Assembly (NCBI GenBank): GCA_023614405.1
Contig: CM042696.1
Coordinates: forward strand, 340,619,211 to 340,683,210
Length of the DNA stretch: 64,000 nucleotides
Source: Avena insularis
Lineage: Eukaryota; Streptophyta; Magnoliopsida; Poales; Poaceae
Reading direction: 5' to 3'
The stretch's first letter is position 1. Each line of letters starts with the position of its first letter. The translations under genes were made by a program, and so were the position numbers. Shown here piece by piece: positions 47,323 through 58,217 of this stretch. The notes below the pieces were generated by a model. That model had not been told where the DNA came from, ran no database searches, and saw only the letters and a program-made list of their open reading frames with translations.

Positions 47323-50300
47323 TGTAACATCTCAAAAATATTAATCAAGCTTATCAAGATCTAATCACCCAAGTTTAGGGTTAACAAAAACTTTTATCTT
47401 AAACTTGATATGAATTCATCTGTGATTTGTATTAATGCATGTATGCTTGCATTTTCCATGTTTTATTGATACAAAGGTTAAGGATTAGTTTAAAAAGGTT
47501 TACTACATCATCTAGATCATTTACAAGCAAAAATAAAATAAAAGAAAAATTAAAAATAAGGCATATGACCCTATGGTCACTTTTGCCATTATTAACCACT
47601 TTCGGTGTCTCTAGTAAAAGATTTTCAACAGAAACAATTCCAATTCTTTTCACCCCTTGCTAGACCAAGTAAAAGTGAATCCAAGCAAACTTTCCAAAAT
47701 GGCAGAAACAATTTTCATATCTATTTAAGAGGCATTGCAAAATTGAATCAAGTTCATATGCCTAGATCATCACTTTTCAAAAACCATTCAAACCACTTCC
47801 ACTTGACAAATCCCAGCAACCATAGACTACTAAGCAAGTACTCAGATCACTCACCAAAAATCATTCAAAAATTTGAAAGTAAATTTCATACGGCCATTTG
47901 ATCGAGCACCTGGCAGACACAGTACAACCTCAACCACTATACACTGTTTTGATCTATCAATTGATCATCAAATTGTACTGCAATCAACTCCACTACTTGC
48001 CCATGATCATTCCTAGTCCTTCGCCGTGCAGAGGAGAGGCTCATCTCCACCGTTGCACAAGTGGCATGGCCATGCCGACCAGCCATGTCGGTCAACCATG
48101 AACCAGTCGTTGTGCGCCTTGCCGCCTCTCCCACGACACCTAGACAATAGCCGTGACCTCACCGCCACCCCCTGTCCACCCCTTGACCAACGGCGAGGAG
48201 GAGCTAGACCAACTGCGCCCATTTAATCCCTGCCATGCCAAGAGCACGACGGAGCGCCACTGTCGCCTCGCGCACACACGCCGCACCTTGCTCTCTTCGC
48301 TCGTACCCGTAGTCGTTGTGGCACCAGTGACCTCCTAGACACGATGGCTCACTGACGCGTGGCCCGTGACCACCGTACTGAGTGACGAACACCCGCGTAC
48401 CCGCATAGAGCACCGACGCTGCCCGACCAATCGAGACTGCCTCTTACCGTGCCGTCACGTGTGTGATGATTGTTGTAATGCCCTGCATCGACCCATGCCC
48501 TCCGCCATGCTTAAATCGACCTGTAGAAACATCGTCGGAGGAGCCTGACCATGCCGCCCTACCACCGACACTGGTGTGTAAATAGAGGCCACCCCAAACC
48601 TCATTCTACACACCATTCCACTCTCCACTCACCCAGGAACCTCACTGACCCTTCCCCGGAGCAAGGCGAGCACCATGACACCGGAGTTTGGCCAGAGTCC
48701 GCCGCTGTAGTCGAGGAAGGAAGCCGTTGATTGGAGACACAATAGGAGCCGCCGTGTCTACCGTTCGAACTGCCATCATCTACAACGTCGTTCGCCCCCA
48801 TCGCCGACCCTAGCTGGAGCCCCGGTGAGTCCCCAGCGACCCACACCGCTGCGTTAGGGTTAGAATCTCGCAGGAGCTATTCGTCGTAGATGATGAACCT
48901 CAGTCGTAGGATCCTGTTCTAATCGTAGGTATAGGAATGCTAGATACTGTTTTGGTTAGAATTAGTCGCTGATGCATGGGACCGTCTTGTCAGCAGCCTG
49001 CTACGCCAGCACTGTGTAGTTGGGCCGGCCCATTTAGTTTCCCGCGTAGAGCCCAGCAGTTCAAATAGAATTTTGCCAATTTAGTTAAAACCCTATTATG
49101 TTAGTAGATTCAAAATTCAATTCAAAGAGATGTACTGATCCAAAATACATGATTCCAATTTTGTTAGAAATGTACTGAAAATATCTATTCACTCCCGTTG
49201 GATTCAAATCAATTGAAACTATAGATCACCTATACCAAAAATAACAAGACAAAGGCTTTTGCCACTTCAAACATTTTTAGAGAATAAACTATAAATGCTT
49301 TTGAGTTGATTCCAACTCTCAAAAATCACATTTGCCATTCTCTACTTGAATATGTAAAATATTTGGTTTTACAAATATGAAACATCGCTTAGTATTAAAA
49401 GAGTGATATATAGGCATTTCTAGTCACTTTAAAATTATTAAATAGTAATATTAAATCTTGTAAGAGATGATAACCATTTTAAATCACTTTCCCAAGTATT
49501 GGAATATATGGTGATGACATGTGTCAACATGATCCACTATTTTAATTGGAGGATATTAAATCTTAAGGATTTAAAATGAGTAGAAATTACTTTTCTAAAA
49601 TAAGAAGAATAAGAAAATGGTAATATTCCACATGATCATTGAGATGCTACTAGAACATCTAGTATGAGCCCTTGTGTGCTAAATAGAAGTAGTGAAGTGT
49701 TGTGGGGTGATTGTGTACCTTGTGTGCATTTATAGATGCTAGTACCGACCCGGGCTACAACGAGGAGGAGTACTCTAGGGAAGAAAAAGAGAACTTCAAC
49801 GACTGCAACCAGCAAGGCAAGCCCACTATGTAAGCTATCAGTGCAAGCTAGAACTATGCATGCTATCTATGCAAGCCCCCTATACCAAGTGCACTAGGCA
49901 TGCTGGGTTATGCAACATGAATTATACCATTCATGGTTTTACTTCAAGCTTTGCTTTTCCCTTTTATTAAAGTTTCTTCTTAGTTAATAAATTGTGATTA
50001 GTGGAAAATAGGATGCATACCATCAGGATCATAGAACTAGCCATGGATACTTATCCTTGGTTAGCACACCTCAATTGTGATACCCTCAATAGTGGCTAGT
50101 GCTAAGCTAAAACTTGATCACTTTAGATGGGAATACTTGGGGAAAATGATTATGAAAACCTTGGAATGATGATTCATTCTATTGAAATGTTTTGACATGT
50201 GTTATGAAACACAAGGGTTTGATGACAAACTGAATGAGGCATGAGCCTGGACTTTGACAAAAACTGATGGTTGGGTTCGGATACGATACCATTCCAATTT

Positions 50301-51235
50301 TACCATACAACCACATTACCTAAGTTGGGTAGGGCTTGACTGGAAGTTTATATGTCTTAGTATGGGTTCCCTTGCGGAAGAGGGTGAGCTGAGGCTACCT
50401 CGTGATGAATGTCCACCTATGGAGTGCCCAGGATGGCAGATGGCCATGGCTGGGAGGACAAACTCATAGGGGAGGTGCCTATACTAGGGTGTGTAATTGA
50501 AAGGTTAGGATTGATTATCCGCATACCAAATATGATGATTCAGGGTTATCCCTAATGAATGTATCGAATTTTGTGGTGAAAGTGTACAATTTCTACGGAG
50601 TGTCAAACTATTCGAATAGCCGCGTCCGCGGTTATGGATAGTTGGAGTGGCCATACTGTTCTATTGTCAGATATTTTTAAAATGATTTGTGACTTGACAG
50701 ATGACTTTGACTTGACCACAACAGAGTTGTGGACATGAAAAATAGTTTCCCCCTTAAGTGATATAGAGAACTAAAGTTAGGTGTGTTATTCTTAAGTCTT
50801 TATGAAATAAACCTGGCTTTTTGCAAACAAACCTAGAGCTTATGATTCCTACTAGTTCTTACCTTACTCATGCTAGTGTTAGTTTGCTAGTACTTAAAGA
50901 GTACTCATGGCTTTGTCCCTAGCTATTCCCATGGCCAGACTATGAGGAGGATTACCCGGAAGATGGACAACATGAGGTTTATAACAACTAGGATCATCTC
51001 CCATCGTTAGCATTGCCTGTGACCCTAAAGATGAAGCCCCACTATGTTTACTTTCTGCTGCTTTAATTGTATTAAGACTGGATCATGAGATCCTTTATTT
51101 GTAAGACATTTAATATTGTTTGTAATGGATGATGTACTGTGGTACCACTTTTGTTATGTCTCGCAAAAATGGTAATCCTGGGATTGCGATGTACGGCATA
51201 ACAGGCATCTGGACTTAAAAATCCGGGTGTTGACA
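47323..51235 (+). mobile_element. Solo LTR related to element A, 3,913 bp
   Basis: TGTAACATCTC...GGGTGTTGACA with a perfect TSD GTGAG (47318-47322 and 51236-51240). It aligns with the LTRs of A over its whole length but with many substitutions and indels, so it is a sister subfamily. It retains the acidic segment (49737-49835), the hairpin with one mismatch (TAGTAC/GTACTC, 50888-50906) and the palindrome GGATCATGAGATCC (51079-51092). No internal domain. Confidence 0.9.
50888..50906 (+). promoter_or_regulatory. Conserved LTR hairpin (A-type solo LTR)
   Basis: TAGTAC-TTAAAGA-GTACTC, one arm mismatch relative to A, 329 bp before the LTR end. Confidence 0.55.
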
Positions 51236-51240
51236 GTGAG

Positions 51241-51770
51241 TTGCAACCTGTACTAGGTGAGACACGTGTTGGTTTCTCCACCTTGAGGGCATGTGGGATT
51301 CTCACTAGGAGAGGTGGTGTTTATTACCTGCATAATGCTGGAGCTGGCCGTATCTACCCCGCTCATTTGCCTAATGGTATTTTCTCTATCATTAAGGATG
51401 TTTTCTATATGATGTGCATGTTGAGAAGCACCAACCCGAGGAGGAAATTCCTAAAGAGGATGAGGACCAAGAGGAGGTGCAAGAAGTTCCTCACCAAGAG
51501 GAGCAGCCACAAACCTGGTTCGCTACATACCAAGATTTCCAAGGACTTGGAGGGAATATGGAGAGTATACAAAACCTCTCTTTGAACCTCCGAGAATCAA
51601 CAAGTAACCTCTCCACTCAATTCGCGAACTGGAGTAATGACTTTTCCTGCCACCACAATGATTTGAAGGGCTTGCAAAAGCCTAAGCTTGGGGAAGTTTC
51701 CTCATGTATCTTTATTTGGCATTCATTTGCTTTATTTTTTTCGAGGTTATGTTTTTATTTGAGTTTATAA
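51241..51770 (+). pseudogene. Second ORF of element B, piece 3
   Basis: Continues in frame after the GTGAG duplication: VLGETRVGFSTLRACGILT, then HLPNGIFSIIKDVFYM. Near 51414 the frame changes and the protein-like sequence resumes in the 51414-51770 frame with an acidic stretch (EKHQPEEEIPKEDEDQEE), a Gln-rich segment and an amphipathic Ser/Asn/Leu stretch. It probably ends soon after 51700. All three pieces together would give about 400-430 codons. Two LTR insertions plus at least two frame changes make it dead. Confidence 0.6.
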
Positions 51771-53180
51771 GCACTCGTGTTAGTTTCCCCAACACTTTAT
51801 CTGTAGTTCTTTTTATTTTTCTTTCGAAATTTTCTAGCCGAGCTTTGCTGCCAACTTTCTATTCTTTAAATTCCCTCTCTTAAAAATCACAAAAATATTT
51901 CTCCATTTTTCCTTATTTTCCGCTCTTTCTTTTCTTTCCGCCTCGAGGTCTTCATATATTTGCAGGAGAGTGATCAACTTTGAGTTTCCAAGAAACAAAT
52001 AAAAAAGGAAGAGAGAAGTGGAACCAAACATGAGAGGTATGCCTTATGACTCCCCACTTTTGAAGTTTGAAAAACCTATGCTAGTTAGTAGTAAATGTTG
52101 AGATATTATATTGGTGGAGTGAGTCTTTGTATCATAGTAAGATTGTCATTTGCATGGGTATTTAATTAGGCTCATTTTGTTCCAGCTCTCGTAATTAACC
52201 AAGTCTCGCCTAAAAATTTCTAAAAAATTGTAATAAGAAAAAGTCTCACAATTGAAGGCTTGGGTGTTGTAGTGCTTAGTCTTGAAGGTTTATTTCCAGA
52301 GACACTTGACACCACTGAAAATGTGGATTGTCTTGATAGTTCTCTTTGAAAGGATTTGTTCGATTGAATTAATGTTTAGCGGTTTCTATGAGCATGCCAA
52401 AGTTTAACTTGTTAATCATAAGAATGATATAGCTTTACACATGTCAAACTTCATGGGATGCCAACAACTCCGCTGGCCTATGAACGATCTTCATGGAGGA
52501 AGCTCCTAGATTTCGGCTATGAGTTGATTAAACACTTGTAGCAGCAATGCTATAGTGGATAAGAGTCTTGGCACTCCCGGGTAGCTATAATCATGATGGA
52601 ATCACTCCTCTAGCTATTATGAGTAATCATTATGCAAAAGGAACAAAAACCTTAGTGATGCCACGAGTGTCCATCACAGCCTGATAAACTAATAAAAATC
52701 TTTGGCATGCTCTCAATTACTTAAAAACTGAAATTCTTGAAGGACAATGAATAGAAAAGTAGTACTTGCAAAGTCTTGATTCATTGATGTGGGAAAATTG
52801 AGATACTCTAGTATATATGCTTTTCATGACAACTCTCACACTCTTAATTTACATGATTATAGTTTACTATTCAAAGGCAAGCCTATGAGTTGATTACTTG
52901 ATAGGGAATAAAGTTTACTCATTTGAATCATCCATGTTTACAATAATTTTGCTGTGCTATAAGGATGCATGAAACCCATATAATATGCTTTCCATTACTC
53001 TATCAATGCTGAAGTTTTTCAGATTTATGAAGTGGAGGAAACATGAGACTATTAATCTTGCTGAGTGGAGGAAACATGAAATAGGAAACCCATATGATAT
53101 GCTTTCCATTTCGTTATTTCAGTTTAAATGATGAGTTCCTTTTTGATTTGGGTTTTCTTGCTCGGGATGATCAAGTTTAA
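51771..53180 (+). other. Non-coding 3' region of element B
   Basis: No gene seen. A direct repeat of CCCATAT(A/G)ATATGCTTTCCATT occurs at about 52978 and 53089, with GAGTGGAGGAAACATGA-like duplications between (53031-53075). Confidence 0.6.
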
Positions 53181-53192
53181 GCTTGGGGAGCT
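53181..53192 (+). other. Polypurine tract of element B
   Basis: GCTTGGGGAGCT directly before the LTR start TGATGG, similar to that of element C. Confidence 0.8.
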
Positions 53193-54430
53193 TGATGGCT
53201 CTGAAATATAGCCATCTATGTCCACATTTAAACTGGATATTAATCATATTTTTGATGAAATATCTCTCTAAACCCTGCCACTAATGCTAATATTCAGAGG
53301 GGTATGCAATCCTTTGTTCTTGTATTTTTTCTATGCAGATAATGTCGTTTAAAGGAGGGAATCACTACATTAAAGTTAAAGATACATCCAGGAGCCGTCC
53401 AATGAAGGCAGACGCCATAACGACCAACTATACAACCGGAGCAAAAATTCCGACCGTATAGCTCTGGTAGTATAGTTGGCGTCGCCACCGTTAGGTCAAA
53501 CAGAACAACTTTCGTGAAGGGACCCCTATATAAAGAAGCCTCAGGCGACGGGAAAAGAACGCTCACCTCGCCCCGAAGAAGCCAGACTCTGCCAAAAAGC
53601 TACCTCAGATCTCCAAACCCTTCTCCATTTCCATAGCCATCTTCCACCACTTATAATAGTAGATATCTTCTCCGATTCACGACATTGTAAGACTATTGCT
53701 ATCAATCTTATGATTTTCATTACAATGTTTGTGATTGTTGATCTCATCTCTATGTGTGAGTAATTCTCCTTGGGCTAAGGGCTTCGGTCTAGTCATGTAG
53801 CAATTGTGCATGTGATTTATCATAGATGGGATCGTGTATTAGTTTGTATGGCATGATGATTATTGTATCCTCTCTTGCCTCAATCTAAGGACTTGTCAGG
53901 TACCCAAGACCCCGAGGGTTGAGCTAGTATAGGGATTATGAGTGATGACTGATCTGCAGGTTGGGAACCCCAGTGACAAAAGGGGTAGTACGGCTGTATG
54001 TGAGGGATTTGCTTGGGATTAACAGTGAAATCACTATGCATATCATTAGTTCTCTTTCTTCTATGGATGAGACTAGTAGGTTATTGCTATAAGCGGTTGC
54101 GGAGGCAATAGCAATTATGGATGCACTGCCCACATATAATTTACCTTGCTCTAACAAGTACACGCATACTTTATTTCTATCTTTTGTTTCCATCAGATGT
54201 TTTTGCACAGCTATAGGTGAAACCGAATGCCCTAGGCCCTCTCTCTCCATCATCGGCAACAAAAAAAAGACGCAAGCTACTGGTCTGGTGAAAACACAAA
54301 AGGAATTCTAAAACTCCCGAAGGTCCGTTAAAGTAACTTCACTATGCATTCGCTTCGCGTGGATTCGATAACCTAGGTCTACTAGGGAAAAAGAGCTATA
54401 ATACATCCGTAATCCAGATCGAAGGTATTA
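53193..54430 (+). repeat. Element B 3' LTR
   Basis: 1,238 bp, TGATGGCTCTGAAATAT...GAAGGTATTA. Palindrome at 53425-53478 and TATATAAA at 53527-53534. The terminal CA is changed to TA. It is followed by GTATC, the right TSD copy. Confidence 0.92.
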
Positions 54431-54499
54431 GTATCGGCAAGGGTACACTATGGGACCCGATTGAACGCGGCCCTACTCGTCAGCACGTAACTGTGAGGG

Positions 54500-54683
54500 T
54501 CCACTACGGGACCCGACTGAACGTGGCCCCACTTGTCAGCACGTAATGGCAAGGCTAACGGACAGCGAGTTTCAGACCATGTGAGAGTTTCGTACAAGGA
54601 GATGGGCAAAAGTGAGGAAAAACTAACCGGATGGGGAAAACTGAGTACAACTAACGAACCGAGGGCACGGAAATAGAAATCCC
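54500..54683 (-). repeat. MULE right terminal inverted repeat
   Basis: Reverse complement matches 18209-18393. Two tandem copies of a roughly 57-bp repeat (GGGTCCACTACGGGACCCGA-type) occupy 54443-54550 and continue the copy at 22283 on the other side of element B. Confidence 0.85.
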
Positions 54684-54692
54684 AATTAAATA

Positions 54693-55978
54693 AGGGTGCC
54701 AAAACAGATTATCAAATAGCCTTCAAAACCTTGGGGTTTTTTGAAGCACAAGGATCCATTTGGAATAGGCGAAGTAGGTATTTACAGAACTTTATGAGTC
54801 GAACACAATCATGCAAAGAGTTGGTCCAAAGAAGGTAGGATGAAGGTGTGAGCTTCTGACCAAGTAGGCTAGTTGATGAGTATTTGCAGAAAAAATTATT
54901 TTCTTGCCTGCAAAACCATCAAGAACAAGTGGGTTGGAGGAGGATATAAACAAGGGTAAGAGTGGTCCTTCGTAGTCCTTATGATGGTCTACAAGATGGT
55001 TCAAGTGCATTACCGAAAATGCAGAAGGATTGGAAATGGGGGAGACTCAAAGATGGCATCTTGATAGCATTTCTATACTTAGTCATATTTTGGCAGATTT
55101 AGGGTTTTTGACTAGAATATAAGAGGGGAGGTCTTTGATGGGTTGCAAGGTACCAGAGCATCAGAAAGTGGAGGATGTTGAAGTGTAGATTGAGTATAGA
55201 AGGATACATGCTTGATATTGGTCTTCATTGACTTGGAAGCTTCTAGAATGGATCACTTCATAATTGATCTGGTTAAGGGTTTTAGATGATCACCTAGTGG
55301 CTAGAGATCATATCGATCTTTGAATTTTTGCTTAGGGTGTTGTGATATTAAAACATATTAATCCTAGTGGATGAGCTCCTAGAGTAGCTCAAACTATCTC
55401 CTAAGCAAACAAATCAAACAGCAGATCAAGGCAATTCATCAAACAACAAATCAAGGCAATTCATCTTCCAAACAAGTCAATCTACTTCTATGGATACCAT
55501 CAAGCCTAGATTAAGCTAGAGATGGGTATTTTGAAAAGTTGGAGTTGAGTAAGGTGAGAATCCTTGGTATTTCTACCAAGGGTAGAATTCAAAAGCTTTA
55601 TAAAAAGGTTTTGGAGAAACCTAGAGATAAGAGTAGTTGAAAGTTCTGTCTGGAAAACATAGGGAGATTATATCTTATAGATCTCCATAATTTTGTCAAT
55701 AGAATCTACTAAAGTTGTTAGGGTTACAAAGGCATCTTGGCTCAGGTTTTGAAATGCCAGAACTTTTGAGAATATGTAGAATGAGCCTGGACAATTTTCT
55801 TAAATAGTTTTTGTCAACTGATGTTGATGTAAGCAGTATATCATATGCTATACATTCATATGCATAAGCATAACAAGCAAGTATGCGAACACTACATCAC
55901 TTAAACAAGAAAAAAAATTCCCCCTTATTTTTTGCATTCAGAATAACTAATCAGGGTTGCTAAAATTCGGATGTTATA
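54693..55978 (-). repeat. Element D left LTR, block 3
   Basis: Begins AGGGTGCCAAAA right after the MULE target duplication (AATTAAATA, 54684-54692) and aligns with about 62831 to the window end. It finishes at GGATGTTATA, where related LTRs have GGATGTTACA. Confidence 0.85.
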
Positions 55979-55996
55979 GACCTTTCCCCTTAAAAG
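55979..55996 (-). other. Polypurine tract of element D
   Basis: Minus strand CTTTTAAGGGGAAAGGTC just before the LTR start. It is preceded by TCAGGACAAGATT, matching the block before the polypurine tract of A. Confidence 0.75.
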
Positions 55997-58198
55997 AATC
56001 TTGTCCTGAGATTCGGGAGGGTAGGATTAGGGGATTTTGAGTCAGGTTAGCACTAAGTAACTCAAGCGTACTATCTTAAGGACTTCGTCTTTGAAAGTGG
56101 TTACTACGCCGATGGGGTTGAACTTGAGTCTTCTTGGATGCACAGAGAGTTGAGCAGATTCAGCCTGATCGCGAGGGATGATCTTATGTTCCTTCTGGAC
56201 TCGATACCTCGAGGGCTTAGGCTAGGTGGACTACCTCAACCTAGACTTCATGGAGTACCCTTCGGAGGGTAGAGTCTAGGGCTTAGTGTACCTTTCTCAA
56301 AGGATCCACGGGTCTTCCTTAGGGGCATAGCATATCCTATTTAACGACTTTAGGGTCGAAACTCCTGAGTTTGCTTCGAGCAAAAGGTTACCCTATTTTT
56401 GTGGGAAAGACGCAGTCTTTCCCCCTTAGGATTAGACTAGGTTAGCTCGGAGATAACACATTCCTTCCTTCTTGATGTCGTTGAATGATGTTCTGAAGAC
56501 TGTCTTCATCCCTTCTGTATGGAGTTGAAATCTTTAGATGTTGTCCGCAAGGCTGGGTCCTACGAGGCTCATATACTACTTTTATTCGTACCTGGCCTCT
56601 TCAAAACAGTTGGAGTCACAAGTCCTCTAAGCGGTTAGAACTGAGGGGTTAGTGGTTCGGCGGTCCTTTAGGTAGGTCTTCAGCTGAAGTAGGAGAGGGA
56701 CTTCGTAGAATCTTTAGTTAGTTTCTCCTCTAATGAGTACTGAGTTGCTGTTTGCCGGAAGGACGTTGGATCTGGAGATCTTTTCCGAAGTATATTCTGG
56801 TAGATAGTCTTTGGAAGGACGTATTTCCACCTTAGAGCTTTACTAAGGTTCTTCGAGAAGGGTGTGGATATTCTATCTTGGAGTGCTGGCGTGATGCTAG
56901 AGTAAGGTTGTATTTTCCCTGCGTCTTGAGTTGAGGTCTTCAAGTGACGTTCCATTGCTCAAACCTTGTAGGGGTGGCTTCCTATCTAAGCCTTAAGGAG
57001 TTAAATCGAGGCACGTTAGCGGTTTACGATTCATCTGGATAATCTTCAGTCGAGGTAGGGATGCTAACTTTGGAGAAAACTTCTTCACTTGAAATCCTTG
57101 CGTTATTTTTGCTCGATGGTAGAGTGGACTGGTTGTCTTCACGCTTCCTTATCATCCGGATTTAGGGGTAGTTCTGACCATCTATGGTGGAACTTCCAAT
57201 CGGTCTGGGTACGGTCAACTAGAATAGTTCGTCTCCTGAGGTGGTAGGAAGCTCTAATATATCGAAGGCTAGGGCAGTTAGGTCTTCACTTCTTGTCTTG
57301 GTAGGTAGGCCTTGTGGTTTCTTGCGGATAGTGAGGATCCTTCGGTGATCGACCTCCGTCTTTAGCGGAATTCTTTCTATAATAGATCGATGAATAATGG
57401 AGTGTTGCACTATCGACGAGTCGTGAGGGGTGAGTTGGACGATTTATGCCATCATGTTCAAGAGGAGTTTTCAATTTGTTCGAACTTGACGATGTTGAAC
57501 TCTTAGTTCTTGCGATGCTTTTCCTCTCATCACTCCCGAGGTTAGTAGGGTTCTTGTTACCGACAACTAACATGGTTGCTTGAGGTACTAGATGGGTTAT
57601 TGATCCTCGAGTCATAATCAACTAAGTTCAGAACAAGCCACACCACACATACAGAGTGAACAGAGTGATGAGGTTGCAAATTCCTTTGCAAACAATACAC
57701 ATTAAGAAACAGACTATGTAGTTAGGTAAGCAAACATGGTCAACGTTAGGGACCAACGAGATAACTACTTGCGATAGAGGGGAATCCTATTTTAAGACTA
57801 TTAATCCTAGATGTCACGTTGTAGTGGTCTGGGGCACTATCTTGCAGATGAAACCTTCGTCGTATCTTTGGACGCTTCTTGATAGTGTAGTAGTTGATTC
57901 CTTCGGCTTATGAGGATTACACTTGTAGGGTGATAGTCTCCTTGTGTTTGTTGATAGTTTCTTATCTTCACCTCGTTATCATCATCTTCTCATGTTCTAG
58001 GTCCTATTTGTTTGAAATAGGTAGGTTTGAAATTTCGACGAGAGTTAGAGGAACCATTTTCTAAATCATTTAACTTAGGGTAAGGGAGGAAGTATAACTT
58101 TTCGAAGATCATTGAGAAACTAGTTTTTTAAAGCCGGTGTTTTCAAAATAGTGTTCATGTCTAACGACCATGCTAACTAAGGTTCTCCTATAGTCAGG

Positions 58199-58215
58199 AT
58201 GGCTCTGATAACAAG
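58199..58215 (-). other. Primer-binding site of element D (tRNA-iMet, altered)
   Basis: Minus strand GACTTGTTATCAGAGCC follows the LTR end within a few bases. It is the iMet site TGGTATCAGAGC with G to T at the third base, with the same spacing as in element A. Confidence 0.75.
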
Positions 58216-58217
58216 TC

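Larger units (their letters stand above)
22338..54430 (+). mobile_element. Element B: non-autonomous Athila-like Gypsy retrotransposon, triply interrupted
   Basis: Without its three nested insertions B is about 8.26 kb. LTRs are 1,245 bp (22338-22449 plus 36247-37379) and 1,238 bp (53193-54430), starting TGATGG and ending GGTAT(C/T)A. Flanks GTAAC (22333-22337) and GTATC (54431-54435) form a TSD with one mismatch. B carries gag, an aspartic protease, a four-unit array of its own promoter palindrome and a second ORF, but no RT, RNase H or integrase. Insertions: chromovirus A in the 5' LTR, a D-type solo LTR and an A-type solo LTR in the second ORF. Its LTRs differ by about 5% over a 260-bp sample. 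A B-family solo LTR sits at 4864-6151. Confidence 0.87.
18209..54683. mobile_element. Mutator-like DNA transposon (Pack-MULE type), split by element B
   Basis: Terminal inverted repeats of about 185 bp start GGGATTTCTATTT at 18209 and end with the complementary AAATAGAAATCCC at 54683. They are flanked by a 9-bp duplication with one mismatch, AATAAAATA (18200-18208) and AATTAAATA (54684-54692). The 9-bp TSD and long TIRs are typical of MULEs. The empty site is seen in the right LTR of D near 62822. Without element B the transposon is about 4.4 kb (18209-22337 plus 54431-54683). I see no MULE transposase. It carries a degenerate two-exon gene fragment on the minus strand and two tandem arrays, so it is a non-autonomous, gene-capturing element. 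Confidence 0.85.
55979..58217 (-). other. Interior of element D, non-coding
   Basis: 2,239 bp between the two D LTRs. On the minus strand it should run from primer site (58199-58215) to polypurine tract (55979-55996). No protease, RT or integrase motif on either strand. A minus-strand frame from about 57615 begins MTRG, like gag of A, followed by a Ser/Thr-rich stretch to 57286; this may be a gag N-terminus remnant. Other ORFs (56680-56955, 57219-57410) look random. Confidence 0.6.

Noticed and set aside
18209..54683. CACTA transposon for the TIR-bearing element
   Set aside because: Termini are GGGATTTC, not CACTA, and the duplication is 9 bp rather than 3 bp.
56680..57621. Minus-strand ORFs in the D interior as possible pol
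   Set aside because: No RT, protease or integrase motif; only the MTRG start near 57615 resembles gag and this is too little for a gene call.
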